From M3007 sp041736625 (lineage in GTDB: Bacteria; Bacteroidota; Bacteroidia; Chitinophagales; Saprospiraceae): a stretch of 64,000 nucleotides of DNA. Shown piece by piece: positions 25,867 to 33,428 of this stretch. The notes beneath the pieces were generated by a model. The model did no database searches. It had not been told where the DNA came from and saw only the letters and a program-made list of their open reading frames with translations. Positions within the stretch are counted from its first letter, which is position 1. Every line of letters begins with the position of its first letter. Both the position numbers and the translations under genes were made by a program. The stretch covers positions 24,504 through 88,503 of the forward strand of contig JBGSTG010000125.1 of NCBI GenBank assembly GCA_041736625.1. The letters run 5' to 3'.

Positions 25867-28344
25867 ATGTACGGATATTCGATGGAGACGATTGCCGGGG
25901 TGACCGGCGGCAGCTGGGTGTTCAGGGGCCCTGCGGATGCGCGCATCTGCTTTCCGGCCATCGACAGCCGCCGGATAGACACGCCCGAAAAAACCGCGTT
26001 TTTTGCGCTTAAAGGGGCTAAACACGACGGGCACCAGTTCATTCAGGCGGCCTATGCGGCCGGCGTGCGCCATTTTGTGGTTGCCGACCTGTCTGCTGTG
26101 CCCACAGCAGCCTACATCAATGTTGTGCAAGTCGCGGACCCCTTGTCGGCCCTGCAAAAACTCGCGGCCCACCACCGCTCCCGGTTCGGGATCCCGGTAG
26201 TGGGGATCACCGGCAGCAACGGGAAAACCGTGGTAAAGGAATGGCTCTGGCAGGCGCTTTCTCCCGACAAGCACGTCGCCCGAAGTCCCGGCAGCTACAA
26301 CTCCCAGGTAGGGGTTCCGCTTTCGGTTTTTACCCTCGAAGAAGGGCACGAACTGGGCATCTTTGAGGCCGGCATCTCCCGTTCGGGCGAGATGGACCGG
26401 CTGGCCGACATCATCCGGCCCGGGTTCGGCATTTTTACAAACATCGGTACTGCCCACGCAGAAGGCTTTGCCGGCACCGACGCCAAGGTGGCGGAAAAAA
26501 TGCAGCTGTTCGAAACGGCAGACACCCTTTTGTACTGCGCCGATTTCGAGTCCGTCCATGCTGCCGCCTGCCGGTGGGAAAAAGAAAAAGTCGGACGCCG
26601 CCGGATCGCCTGGTCCAAAAACGGACTCGCCGGATGCCTGGCCGTTCGGTTGCTGGATCCGGAGGCTTCTACCGAATCCCGAATGGAGGTGGGCGGCGAG
26701 ATATTTGCCATTCCTTTCGCCGACGAAGCTTCCAGGGAAAATGCCGTGCACGTTTGGCTGGCTGCCAGGGCCCTGGGGGTTGGCGCCGGCGCCTTGTATG
26801 ACCGGATGCAGACGCTTGCGCCCGTGGCCATGCGCCTCGAACTGAAGGCCGGGATAAACGGTTGCCGACTGATCAACGACGCCTACAGCAATGACCTGGC
26901 CGCGTTGCGCATAGCTTTACGCTTCACCCGCCAGCAGGAGCCGGACTCCAGACTGACGGTGATCCTGTCGGATATCCTGCACCACGGAACCCATACGGAG
27001 CAGCTTTACGGAGAGGTTGCCGGGCTGCTGCAGGCGGCGGGCATCAGTCGCTTGATCGGCGTAGGTACCGACGTCCGGCTGCTTGTCGACCGGCTGCCCG
27101 GCAGCATCGAGCAAGCGTATTTTGCCGATTCGGCGGCGCTGCTTGGCGCTTTGCCGCAGGTGACCTTTGAAAACGAGGTGATCCTGCTCAAAGGCGCCCG
27201 TTCCTTTGCGCTGGAAAACGTAGCCAACAGCCTCGAACTGAAGGCCCACCAAACGGTGCTGGAGGTCAACCTCAACGCCCTGGTACACAACCTGCATGTG
27301 TACACGCGCATACTGCAGCCGGGCGTAGGCATCATGGCCATGGTGAAAGCGGCCGGGTATGGCAGCGGGCCGGTGGAGATCGCCCGCCTGCTCGCGTACC
27401 ACCAGGTGGATTACCTGGGTGTAGCCTACGCCGATGAGGGTGTGGAGTTGCGCCGGGCGGGCATTCGATGCCCGATGATGGTTTTGAACCCGGACCCTAC
27501 CGCCTTCGATGCCCTGTTGCGTTACGACCTTGAGCCCGAGATTTACGCCCCCGGGCAACTGAATGAGCTGGCCGCCTTTGTCCGCCCGCACCGCCCCATG
27601 CGCGTACACATCAAATTGGACACCGGCATGCACCGGCTGGGTTTTCAGCCCGACGACCTGCCGGTGTTGGTCGGCATCCTCCGGAATGCGCCCCTGTTGC
27701 ATGTCACTTCCGTTTTTTCGCATCTGGTGGCCAGCGACACGCCTGAACACGACGAATTCACGCACCGGCAAGCGCAGCGGTTCGTACACATGGCACAGGC
27801 GCTCGAACAGGCGCTGGGCTACCGGCCCTTGCGGCACCTGATGAATACGGGCGGTATTGCGCGCTTCCCTCAGTACCAGTTCGATATGGTGCGGCTGGGT
27901 ATCGGGCTGTATGGCGTCGACGGCAACCCCGAGGTACAGCAGGCGCTCCGGGCTGTGCATACCCTCAAGGCGACCATCAGCCAGATCAGGCGCATTGGCG
28001 CCGGTGAAACGGTGGGCTACAGCCGCAAAGGCGTGGTGGCGCGCGACAGCCGCATCGCCACGGTCACCATCGGTTATGCCGATGGGCTGCTGCGCATGGC
28101 CGGCAACGGTCGTTACCAACTCGCCGTGCACGGCCGCCCGGCGCCCGTGGTCGGCAATGTGTGTATGGACATGACGATGATTGACGTGACCGATATCCCC
28201 GGGGCCCGGGAAGGCGACGAGGTCGTCGTTTTCGGTAAAACACCCACCATTCACCAACTGGCCGCCTGCTTGCAGACCATTCCGTACGAGGTGCTGACCA
28301 ACATTTCCCAGCGGGTCAAGCGCGTCTTTTTTCAGGAGTCCTGA
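25867..28344 (+). CDS. Bifunctional UDP-MurNAc-tripeptide D-alanyl-D-alanine ligase / alanine racemase
   Basis: An 825-residue fusion. Residues 1-450 are MurF-like: ACFPAIDSRR-type N-terminal domain, P-loop GITGSNGKT near residue 114 and LINDAYSNDLAALRIAL in the C-terminal domain. Residues 455-825 are alanine racemase: LEVNLNALVHNLHVY, PLP-binding Lys494 in MAMVKAAGYGSG, HIKLDTGMHRLGF and GNVCMDMTMIDVTD. The fusion, known in Bacteroidota, could channel D-alanine supply into the peptidoglycan precursor. A separate MurF is encoded at 34489-35832, so the MurF half may be secondary or regulatory. The racemase half has the expected residues. Confidence 0.92.
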   Translation: MYGYSMETIAGVTGGSWVFRGPADARICFPAIDSRRIDTPEKTAFFALKGAKHDGHQFIQAAYAAGVRHFVVADLSAVPTAAYINVVQVADPLSALQKLAAHHRSRFGIPVVGITGSNGKTVVKEWLWQALSPDKHVARSPGSYNSQVGVPLSVFTLEEGHELGIFEAGISRSGEMDRLADIIRPGFGIFTNIGTAHAEGFAGTDAKVAEKMQLFETADTLLYCADFESVHAAACRWEKEKVGRRRIAWSKNGLAGCLAVRLLDPEASTESRMEVGGEIFAIPFADEASRENAVHVWLAARALGVGAGALYDRMQTLAPVAMRLELKAGINGCRLINDAYSNDLAALRIALRFTRQQEPDSRLTVILSDILHHGTHTEQLYGEVAGLLQAAGISRLIGVGTDVRLLVDRLPGSIEQAYFADSAALLGALPQVTFENEVILLKGARSFALENVANSLELKAHQTVLEVNLNALVHNLHVYTRILQPGVGIMAMVKAAGYGSGPVEIARLLAYHQVDYLGVAYADEGVELRRAGIRCPMMVLNPDPTAFDALLRYDLEPEIYAPGQLNELAAFVRPHRPMRVHIKLDTGMHRLGFQPDDLPVLVGILRNAPLLHVTSVFSHLVASDTPEHDEFTHRQAQRFVHMAQALEQALGYRPLRHLMNTGGIARFPQYQFDMVRLGIGLYGVDGNPEVQQALRAVHTLKATISQIRRIGAGETVGYSRKGVVARDSRIATVTIGYADGLLRMAGNGRYQLAVHGRPAPVVGNVCMDMTMIDVTDIPGAREGDEVVVFGKTPTIHQLAACLQTIPYEVLTNISQRVKRVFFQES

Positions 28345-28352
28345 AATTTATC

Positions 28353-28366
28353 GCACAAATTTGTGC
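28353..28366. repeat. 14-base perfect palindrome between murF-alr and the tRNA
   Basis: GCACAAATTTGTGC is its own reverse complement. It lies 8 bases after the murF-alr stop and 10 bases upstream of the tRNA -7 element, where it could be an operator or a weak hairpin. No homologous site was noticed elsewhere in the window. Confidence 0.5.
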
Positions 28367-28375
28367 AATTGCCGG

Positions 28376-28383
28376 TAACTTTG
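28376..28383 (+). promoter_or_regulatory. -7 promoter element of the tRNA gene
   Basis: TAACTTTG matches TAnnTTTG and lies 11 bases upstream of the mature tRNA 5' end, giving a start near 28387. A TTTG is present only 12 bases upstream, which is too close for a normal -33. Confidence 0.55.
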
Positions 28384-28393
28384 CAGCCTTTAA

Positions 28394-28466
28394 GGGCCCA
28401 TAGCTCAGTGGTTAGAGCACCTGACTCATAATCAGAGGGTCCAAGGTTCAAGTCCTTGTGGGCCCA
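28394..28466 (+). tRNA. tRNA with anticodon CAT (elongator Met, or Ile2 if lysidine-modified)
   Basis: A 73-base cloverleaf. The acceptor GGGCCCA pairs with TGGGCCC, the D arm is GCTC/GAGC, the anticodon loop is CTCATAA (anticodon CAT), the T arm is CAAGG-TTCAAGT-CCTTG, and the discriminator base is A. The top pair of the anticodon stem (C-A) is mismatched. CCA is not encoded. CAT anticodons serve initiator Met, elongator Met or Ile2; the paired first acceptor bases exclude a classical initiator, and the other two cannot be separated by eye. Confidence 0.93.
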
Positions 28467-28476
28467 CACTTTTCAC

Positions 28477-28513
28477 AAACGGATTGCAAGTGCCGACTTG
28501 CAATCCGTTTTTT
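28477..28513 (+). terminator. Rho-independent terminator of the tRNA transcript
   Basis: A 14-base stem (AAACGGATTGCAAG with CTTGCAATCCGTTT) closes over the loop TGCCGA and is followed by a run of T. It begins 10 bases after the tRNA. Confidence 0.85.
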
Positions 28514-28545
28514 CTTAAAATAATTTGTTAAAATGTGGAAGGAAC

Positions 28546-28576
28546 TTTGCGTTTTTCCCAATTCGTTTTAACTTTG
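28546..28576 (+). promoter_or_regulatory. Strong Bacteroidota promoter without a downstream gene
   Basis: TTTG at 28546-28549, a 19-base spacer and TAACTTTG at 28569-28576 form a full consensus promoter. It fires into only about 60 bases before a terminator; the next plus-strand gene is 4.8 kb away. Confidence 0.65.
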
Positions 28577-28579
28577 TAG

Positions 28580-28640
28580 CTAATGAAGCGTGTTTTGATG
28601 ATATAGCTCTTAGGCGAAAGGCCTGAGGGCTATTTTTTTG
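28580..28640 (+). ncRNA. Candidate tiny transcript with a 7-codon leaderless ORF
   Basis: Expected transcript of about 60 nt from the consensus promoter at 28546-28576 to the terminator ending at 28639. It opens almost directly with ATG (28583) and encodes MKRVLMI, whose TAG stop (28604-28606) is the base of the terminator stem. It may be a small RNA, a mini-gene whose translation influences its own termination, or a decayed gene start. The assignment is inferred from promoter and terminator placement alone. Confidence 0.4.
28604..28639 (+). terminator. Rho-independent terminator with GU pairs
   Basis: TAGCTCTTAGGC pairs with GCCTGAGGGCTA (two G-U pairs) over the loop GAAAG and is followed by seven T. 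The T-run shows plus-strand orientation. The convergent minus-strand gene ends 22 bases further on. Confidence 0.75.
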
Positions 28641-28661
28641 ACCATTTTTCATCCAAAACAG

Positions 28662-29501
28662 CTACTCCACTTTAGCCGTGAAGTCGTATTTGAGCCCTTT
28701 ATAGCTCTTGAGTACAACCTTCACCGAACCTACGGACACGGGCGACTCGATCATGATCGGGATCTTGTTCTGGTCGTCGCTCACCCAAACGGTCATTTTG
28801 GAATCTGAGGCAAAGATGGTTCCGGCGATCACGTCGGGCTCGTACTTGGCTACGCGATAACGGCCCATGCCGTGTATTTTTTTTCGGGTTTCCTTTCCGA
28901 GGTATTTCATTTTCAGGGGGTACTCTTCTTTGTCGATGTAAATATTGAAAGGGGCGGTTGCACCCACGCCCCTGCTTTCGATGTCGATGTTGCGCAGGTG
29001 ATAAAGGATCGACAGCACGTCGTGCACACAGTCTTTTACCTGGTGGCTGCTTTTGCTCTCACCCTTCCCCTTTTTCCGGTCCCGCCAAACGGTGGTTTTT
29101 TTCTTTGTTTGGTCGTAAGAAACTTTTTCGAGCAGTTGGTAGCCGCCCTCCGAGATGTCGCGTGTGGAATAATTGGGCAGCAAGGTGGACTTATCCACCC
29201 AGGCTTCGTACCGGTCGCGTACTTTAAAGTACCAGTCGTGCTGTTTATACGTTTTGCCAATGGCCTGAAAATGGTATTGCTCCCCTTCGTCAAAGACTTT
29301 AAACGTTGCATCGCCGGCAGCCACCCACATCGGATTCAGGTGGTAGTACACCGTATAGGTCAACTCTTCTCCATGTTGGAAAACGTTGTTGGTTGTGTGG
29401 CACGGATTGTTCGCATTTTCGGTCGCATCCTGGGTCTTGGGCGTGGTGAAACCGAAGAGAATCAGTGCAAATGTGGAGCCGAGCATCTGGACAGTTTTCA
29501 T
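28662..29501 (-). CDS. DUF3108 domain-containing exported protein
   Basis: A 279-residue protein with a signal-like N-terminus (MLGSTFALILFGFTT) and the DUF3108 pattern: GEELTYTVYYHLNPMWVAAGDATF, YHFQAIGKTYKQHDWYFKVRDRYEAWVD, DVLSILYHLRN and the C-terminal VWVSDDQNKIPIMIESPVSVGSVKV. This beta-rich periplasmic family has no firm function. It starts 10 bases after the stop of the upstream UPF0104-type gene and is probably in one operon with it. Confidence 0.85.
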   Translation of the reverse strand: MKTVQMLGSTFALILFGFTTPKTQDATENANNPCHTTNNVFQHGEELTYTVYYHLNPMWVAAGDATFKVFDEGEQYHFQAIGKTYKQHDWYFKVRDRYEAWVDKSTLLPNYSTRDISEGGYQLLEKVSYDQTKKKTTVWRDRKKGKGESKSSHQVKDCVHDVLSILYHLRNIDIESRGVGATAPFNIYIDKEEYPLKMKYLGKETRKKIHGMGRYRVAKYEPDVIAGTIFASDSKMTVWVSDDQNKIPIMIESPVSVGSVKVVLKSYKGLKYDFTAKVE

Positions 29502-29510
29502 GTTGCGATC

Positions 29511-30455
29511 TTATTTGGATATTTGGACGCGGATAAGGCAAAATGTACCAAATAACGCGGGTAAAACCAGGTTTAGTATCCATAAAAAAAGGGCTGCGCC
29601 GAGTCCGGCTACGGGGTCGGCGCCAAAATAACCCCATATCCAGACCGCCAGATTGCTGCGAACGGCCAGTCCGGCCAGGTTGGTAAACGGAAATACCGAT
29701 TGCCAGTAAAAAAAGGCGCCGATCCCGATGATCGCGTTGAGCGGTGAAACGGCCACGCCGAAAATGCTCAACAGGAGGAAATACTGCAGGCCGTACACGG
29801 CGTAGCGGAGGGCGGCCAACGCGAGGGCTTTCACCAGGGCGGGCCGCTCAAACGCGAGCAGGGCGCTCAGTGGCCGGGCACGTTGCAGGATGCCTTTCCA
29901 CGGGAAAGGATTGGGAATGAGCCGCTTCAAGGACTGCGGGTTGAGGTATACAAACCCGCCGGCGAGAACCATCAGGACGTGTATCCCTGCGCACAGCCAG
30001 GCGGTATTGGGGGGTATGACGTCCATCTGCCGGGCGAGCAGCAAGGAGGCGGGGCCGCCTGCGGACAGGGTGATCAGCAACTGGGCCACATTGCCGGTGA
30101 TTTTAGCGCAAAGGCCGGCCCAGCGCGCGCCGGGGGGGAGGAGCATCAGCCGTCCGGCGTATTCGCCGATGCGCTGGGGGGTGACGAGGGCCAGGCTGAT
30201 GCCGGCCAGCACGGCGACGACCGTTTTGGAAAAAGAAATGCGGTGGGTCTTTTGCAATAAGGAGTGCCACTTGGCGGCTTCCAGGAGCCAGTTGGGGCCG
30301 ACTAGCAGGAGCGGAAGGATTGCGTGCAACCAATGCACCTGATGGAGGCGGTGGCGCAAAGCGGACCAGGACTGGTTTAAATCCGGGTGTACGGACAGCT
30401 GGCGGTACAGTAGCCAGAGGAGGGCCATCGCCAGGCAGCCCTGGGCGGCGAGCAA
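29511..30455 (-). CDS. UPF0104/lysylphosphatidylglycerol synthase TM region-like membrane protein
   Basis: About 314 residues with seven or eight hydrophobic helices and the family pattern WLLEAAKWHSLL, LVTPQRIGEYAGRL and FPFTNLAGLAVRSNLAVW. Members move or flip lipids or polyprenyl carriers. The frame opens at GTG 30527, but that codon lies upstream of the terminator of the previous gene (30479-30510). I therefore place the start after the hairpin, at TTG 30455 just before the first membrane helix; ATG 30428 is another option. Confidence 0.8.
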   Translation of the reverse strand: MLAAQGCLAMALLWLLYRQLSVHPDLNQSWSALRHRLHQVHWLHAILPLLLVGPNWLLEAAKWHSLLQKTHRISFSKTVVAVLAGISLALVTPQRIGEYAGRLMLLPPGARWAGLCAKITGNVAQLLITLSAGGPASLLLARQMDVIPPNTAWLCAGIHVLMVLAGGFVYLNPQSLKRLIPNPFPWKGILQRARPLSALLAFERPALVKALALAALRYAVYGLQYFLLLSIFGVAVSPLNAIIGIGAFFYWQSVFPFTNLAGLAVRSNLAVWIWGYFGADPVAGLGAALFLWILNLVLPALFGTFCLIRVQISK

Positions 30456-30478
30456 GAGCCATCGTTGTTGAAAACAAA

Positions 30479-30510
30479 AACGGGCAACCCTGGTGAGAGG
30501 GTTGCCCGTT
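30479..30510 (-). terminator. Rho-independent terminator of the OmpA family gene
   Basis: A 13-base perfect stem (AACGGGCAACCCT with AGGGTTGCCCGTT) with the loop GGTGAG. On the minus strand it is followed by TTTTTGTTTT. It lies 24 bases past the stop of the gene at 30534-32003. Confidence 0.88.
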
Positions 30511-30533
30511 GGACAAGCATTATTCACAATGCA

Positions 30534-32003
30534 TTAGTATCCGGTGCCTTTGTTGCCTTCGATGCTGCCGGCCGGGCGATCCATTTCTTTCTGGTCGCGG
30601 GCGCCTTCGAAAGATACGCGGCGGTTCATACGGTTGGCGGCGTTGGTGGGAACGATTGCTTCCGTTTCGCCAGCGTAGTTCAGGATAAAGCGGTCGCGAG
30701 CGATGCCGTATTGGCTGTTCATGTGGTCGATAACGGCTTTGGCGCGGTTGTACGACAGCACCTGGTTGCGCGCTTCGCTGCCGGTTTTGTCGGTGAACCC
30801 TTTAGCCACCAGTCTGAGGTCGGGGTTGGCTTTCAGTACCGTGGCTACGCTGTGCAGTTTTTCGTACTCGCTGTACTTGATTTGCGAGCTGCCGAGGTCG
30901 AAGTTAACCGAGGGGAGGAACCACTCGGAGAGGCTTTTTACGGCCGGCAGTTTGAAGTTGGCCAGTTTAGCGTCTACGATGCGGTTCACATCGCCTTCCG
31001 TCAGGGGCTTCGGTACGCCGGCAACGCCGTTGGCGTCTACGGTGAAGCCCGGAGGAGAGTGCGGTTCTTTGTCCTTGTAATTCGGCACTTTATCGCCGTC
31101 GCTGTCGAGCGTCACACCGCGGGAGTCAACCATGGTGGTGGGCGATTCTTTCTCCTGGTCGAGGGCGTCGATTACGCCGTCACCGTCGGTGTCGGTGCCG
31201 TCGTACACGGGGCGGGCTTCGAGGGCGGCGATGGCAGCGCCGGTGGTGGCCAGGGCGGTGCCCCAGTACAGCGGTTCTGCTTTGCCTTTCTTCTGGCCCA
31301 GGTTCCAGTTCAGCGTGATCTGGGGGAAGTGGTACCAGTCGCGGAAGGTGGTGATGTTGGAGCCGTAGTTGTTGTCGCCGTCGAGCAGGTCGGCGCGTTC
31401 GCCGCCGAGAAGGCCGAATACCTGGTATTCAACACCGATGTTGAATTTCGGTCCTACGCGGAAGGCTACGCCAGCGCCGAGGTCGAAGTGAGCGGCCACC
31501 TCGCTTTCAACTTCATCATTCCTCAGGTCGCCAATGGGTGCACCACGAACATTGGTGTAGTCGGTGGTGAAGCTGTTGATACCAAAGCCGGCGATACCGT
31601 AAACGTTGGTCTTGCGGTAAGGTTTGTTGAAACGCAGGTTGTTGAGGGTGATCAACAATTCAGCGGAGCCGGAGATCCAGGTTGTCTCGGCAGTTTTGGT
31701 CAAAGGGCCGGAGACATCTTGAAAGTCCTCTTCGTTTTCGGTTGCTCCGTAGAGGCCTTTAAAACGAATGGAGAACACGTGGTCGAATGCCTTACGCACG
31801 TGAATACCGCCCCCAAAGCCAGGGAACTTGGAGTCGATGTCGCCTGCGATGAACGGCAGACCAACGTCGAGACCGATCTCCAGTCCATCTTGAGGGGTAA
31901 GGGATCGATACGATCCGTCGGTGGGTGTTGCTTCATCCTGAGCGTTCAGGGCTGTGAACGAAGCGAGGAAAACAACAGCGAACAAAAGTTTTTTTGCTGT
32001 CAT
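30534..32003 (-). CDS. OmpA family outer-membrane protein with calcium-binding-like repeats
   Basis: A 489-residue exported protein with signal peptide KLLFAVVFLASFTALNAQ. A barrel-like region follows (residues 40-255: LEIGLDVGLPFIAGDID, TNVYGIAGFGINSF, PKFNIGVEYQVFGLLGG). Two thrombospondin type-3-like loops (DTDGDGVIDALD, DSDGDKVPNYKD) precede the C-terminal OmpA peptidoglycan-binding domain (VNFDLGSSQIKYSEYEKL, LVAKGFTDKTGSEARNQVLSYNRAKAV). It anchors the outer membrane to the wall. The start is ATG 32003. A strong terminator follows the gene. Confidence 0.92.
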   Translation of the reverse strand: MTAKKLLFAVVFLASFTALNAQDEATPTDGSYRSLTPQDGLEIGLDVGLPFIAGDIDSKFPGFGGGIHVRKAFDHVFSIRFKGLYGATENEEDFQDVSGPLTKTAETTWISGSAELLITLNNLRFNKPYRKTNVYGIAGFGINSFTTDYTNVRGAPIGDLRNDEVESEVAAHFDLGAGVAFRVGPKFNIGVEYQVFGLLGGERADLLDGDNNYGSNITTFRDWYHFPQITLNWNLGQKKGKAEPLYWGTALATTGAAIAALEARPVYDGTDTDGDGVIDALDQEKESPTTMVDSRGVTLDSDGDKVPNYKDKEPHSPPGFTVDANGVAGVPKPLTEGDVNRIVDAKLANFKLPAVKSLSEWFLPSVNFDLGSSQIKYSEYEKLHSVATVLKANPDLRLVAKGFTDKTGSEARNQVLSYNRAKAVIDHMNSQYGIARDRFILNYAGETEAIVPTNAANRMNRRVSFEGARDQKEMDRPAGSIEGNKGTGY

Positions 32004-32050
32004 AGGGTCACTGCTTTTTAATGAATAAATGTTAAGCATGGTTGCAAAAG

Positions 32051-32076
32051 GCTTCGTTTTGTTTGGAAAACGAAGC
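32051..32076 (-). terminator. Probable terminator of the amino-acid dehydrogenase gene
   Basis: A 10-base stem (GCTTCGTTTT with AAAACGAAGC) over a 6-base loop. On the minus strand it is followed by CTTTTGC, a weak T-run. It lies 38 bases after the stop at 32114. Confidence 0.5.
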
Positions 32077-32113
32077 TTCTTCGAGAAGAAATTTGCGAAA
32101 CAACCGAAACGGT

Positions 32114-33349
32114 TTAGTTTTCCAGTTTTTTCAAGGCCAAATATAGCGCGTTAACGGCAATATTATTTGGGTGTGTGTTAATTTTTATAATTTCTTCAAT
32201 TGCGGACCGGATGGTTTGGGAGCAATCGTTGAAAATGGCGTCGTCGGTCATGGTGGCATCGGGCTGCATCAAATAGGCAAAAACGCGGGCCATGCCGCAG
32301 TTGGCGATGAAGTCGGGAATCAGCGCGGTGTGCGCGTCGGTAAAGTGCGCGGTGGGGCCGAAGAACACGTCGTCGTCAACAAACGGTACGTTGGCGCCGC
32401 AAGCGATCACTTCGACACCGCCGGCCAGCAGCGCATCGATTTGCTGACGGGTGAGCAGCTTGGAGGCTGCCCCCGGTACAAATATGTCGGCGCCCATGCC
32501 CCAGATTTCTTCGTTGACGGCTTCGAAGGGGAGCAGGTTAGGCGCCGCAAGCTTGTTGCCGTCTTTTTGTTCGAACAAGGCCACCGTTTCTTCAAGGCTG
32601 AGCCCTTCCGGATTTAACAGGCCGCCGGCGCGGTCGATGACGCCGATGATCCGCACGCCTTGTTGGGCCAGGTAGCAGGCCGCTGCCGAAGCCACATTGC
32701 CCCAACCCTGGATAATGGCCGTTTTGCCGGCGGCATCACGGTGATGGTAGAGGTCGTAAAAGTGACGCACCGATTCGGCGACGCCATATCCGGTGATCAG
32801 GTCCGCCACGGCGTATTTATGCCGGCCGGATCCCGGCGCATACCGGGTGTCTTCCACTATTTTGGTGACGCCGTAGCGCAACTGCCCCAGCCGGTTGATT
32901 TGCTGACCCTCGCTGGGGTGCAGATGCCCCTTGACGATGCCCTCCTGCGGGTGCCACAGGCCCAGGTCCTCGGTGATGGGAACGACGTCCTTGATCTCGT
33001 CGACGTTCAGGTCGCCGCCCGTTCCATAGTAGTGTTTCAGTAAAGGAAGCACTGCTTTGTACCATTTTTGCAGCACCTTAAGCCGATCCGGGTGAGCGGG
33101 GTCGAAATTGATGCCGCTTTTGGCGCCTCCGATGGGCGGCCCGCAAACGCTGAATTTGATCTCCATTACCTTGGCCAGCGAAACAACCTCATCCCGAGTG
33201 AGTCCTTTGCGCATGCGTGTGCCGCCACCGGCAGCCCCTCCGCGGAGGGAGTTGATCACGATCCATCCCTCTGCGCCGGTTTCTGTGTCGTGCCATTCAA
33301 AAACGATTTCGGGCGCTTTCTGTTTATACTGCTCCAGCAGTGCGTTCAT
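32114..33349 (-). CDS. Glu/Leu/Phe/Val dehydrogenase family protein
   Basis: A 411-residue NAD(P)-dependent amino-acid dehydrogenase. The catalytic region shows SLRGGAAGGGTRMRKGLT, PIGGAKSGI (catalytic Lys) and YGTGGDLNVDEIKDV. The nucleotide-binding domain carries IIQGWGNVASAAACYLAQ (GxGxxA-like). It interconverts an amino acid and its 2-oxo acid with release of ammonia; whether glutamate or a branched-chain amino acid is preferred cannot be read reliably. A perfect -7 element (TACCTTTG on the minus strand, 33378-33385) lies 28 bases upstream. Confidence 0.88.
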   Translation of the reverse strand: MNALLEQYKQKAPEIVFEWHDTETGAEGWIVINSLRGGAAGGGTRMRKGLTRDEVVSLAKVMEIKFSVCGPPIGGAKSGINFDPAHPDRLKVLQKWYKAVLPLLKHYYGTGGDLNVDEIKDVVPITEDLGLWHPQEGIVKGHLHPSEGQQINRLGQLRYGVTKIVEDTRYAPGSGRHKYAVADLITGYGVAESVRHFYDLYHHRDAAGKTAIIQGWGNVASAAACYLAQQGVRIIGVIDRAGGLLNPEGLSLEETVALFEQKDGNKLAAPNLLPFEAVNEEIWGMGADIFVPGAASKLLTRQQIDALLAGGVEVIACGANVPFVDDDVFFGPTAHFTDAHTALIPDFIANCGMARVFAYLMQPDATMTDDAIFNDCSQTIRSAIEEIIKINTHPNNIAVNALYLALKKLEN

Positions 33350-33377
33350 TCGGAAGATTTTCCCTTTTGTTTAGCCG

Positions 33378-33385
33378 CAAAGGTA
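33378..33385 (-). promoter_or_regulatory. -7 promoter element for the amino-acid dehydrogenase gene
   Basis: Minus-strand TACCTTTG is a full TAnnTTTG match 28 bases before the start at 33349, in the short divergent region shared with the arginase-fold gene. Confidence 0.5.
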
Positions 33386-33428
33386 ATGAAAAACAATTGG
33401 TATTCCGTACAAGCTGTTTCTTTGCGTC

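Noticed and set aside
28394..28466. Initiator tRNA-fMet
   Set aside because: The first acceptor base pair is matched and the anticodon stem lacks three consecutive G-C pairs, both unlike initiator tRNA.
30465..32021. Plus-strand open frame of 518 codons opposite the OmpA family gene
   Set aside because: Antisense shadow; the minus-strand protein has signal peptide, calcium-loop repeats and OmpA domain.
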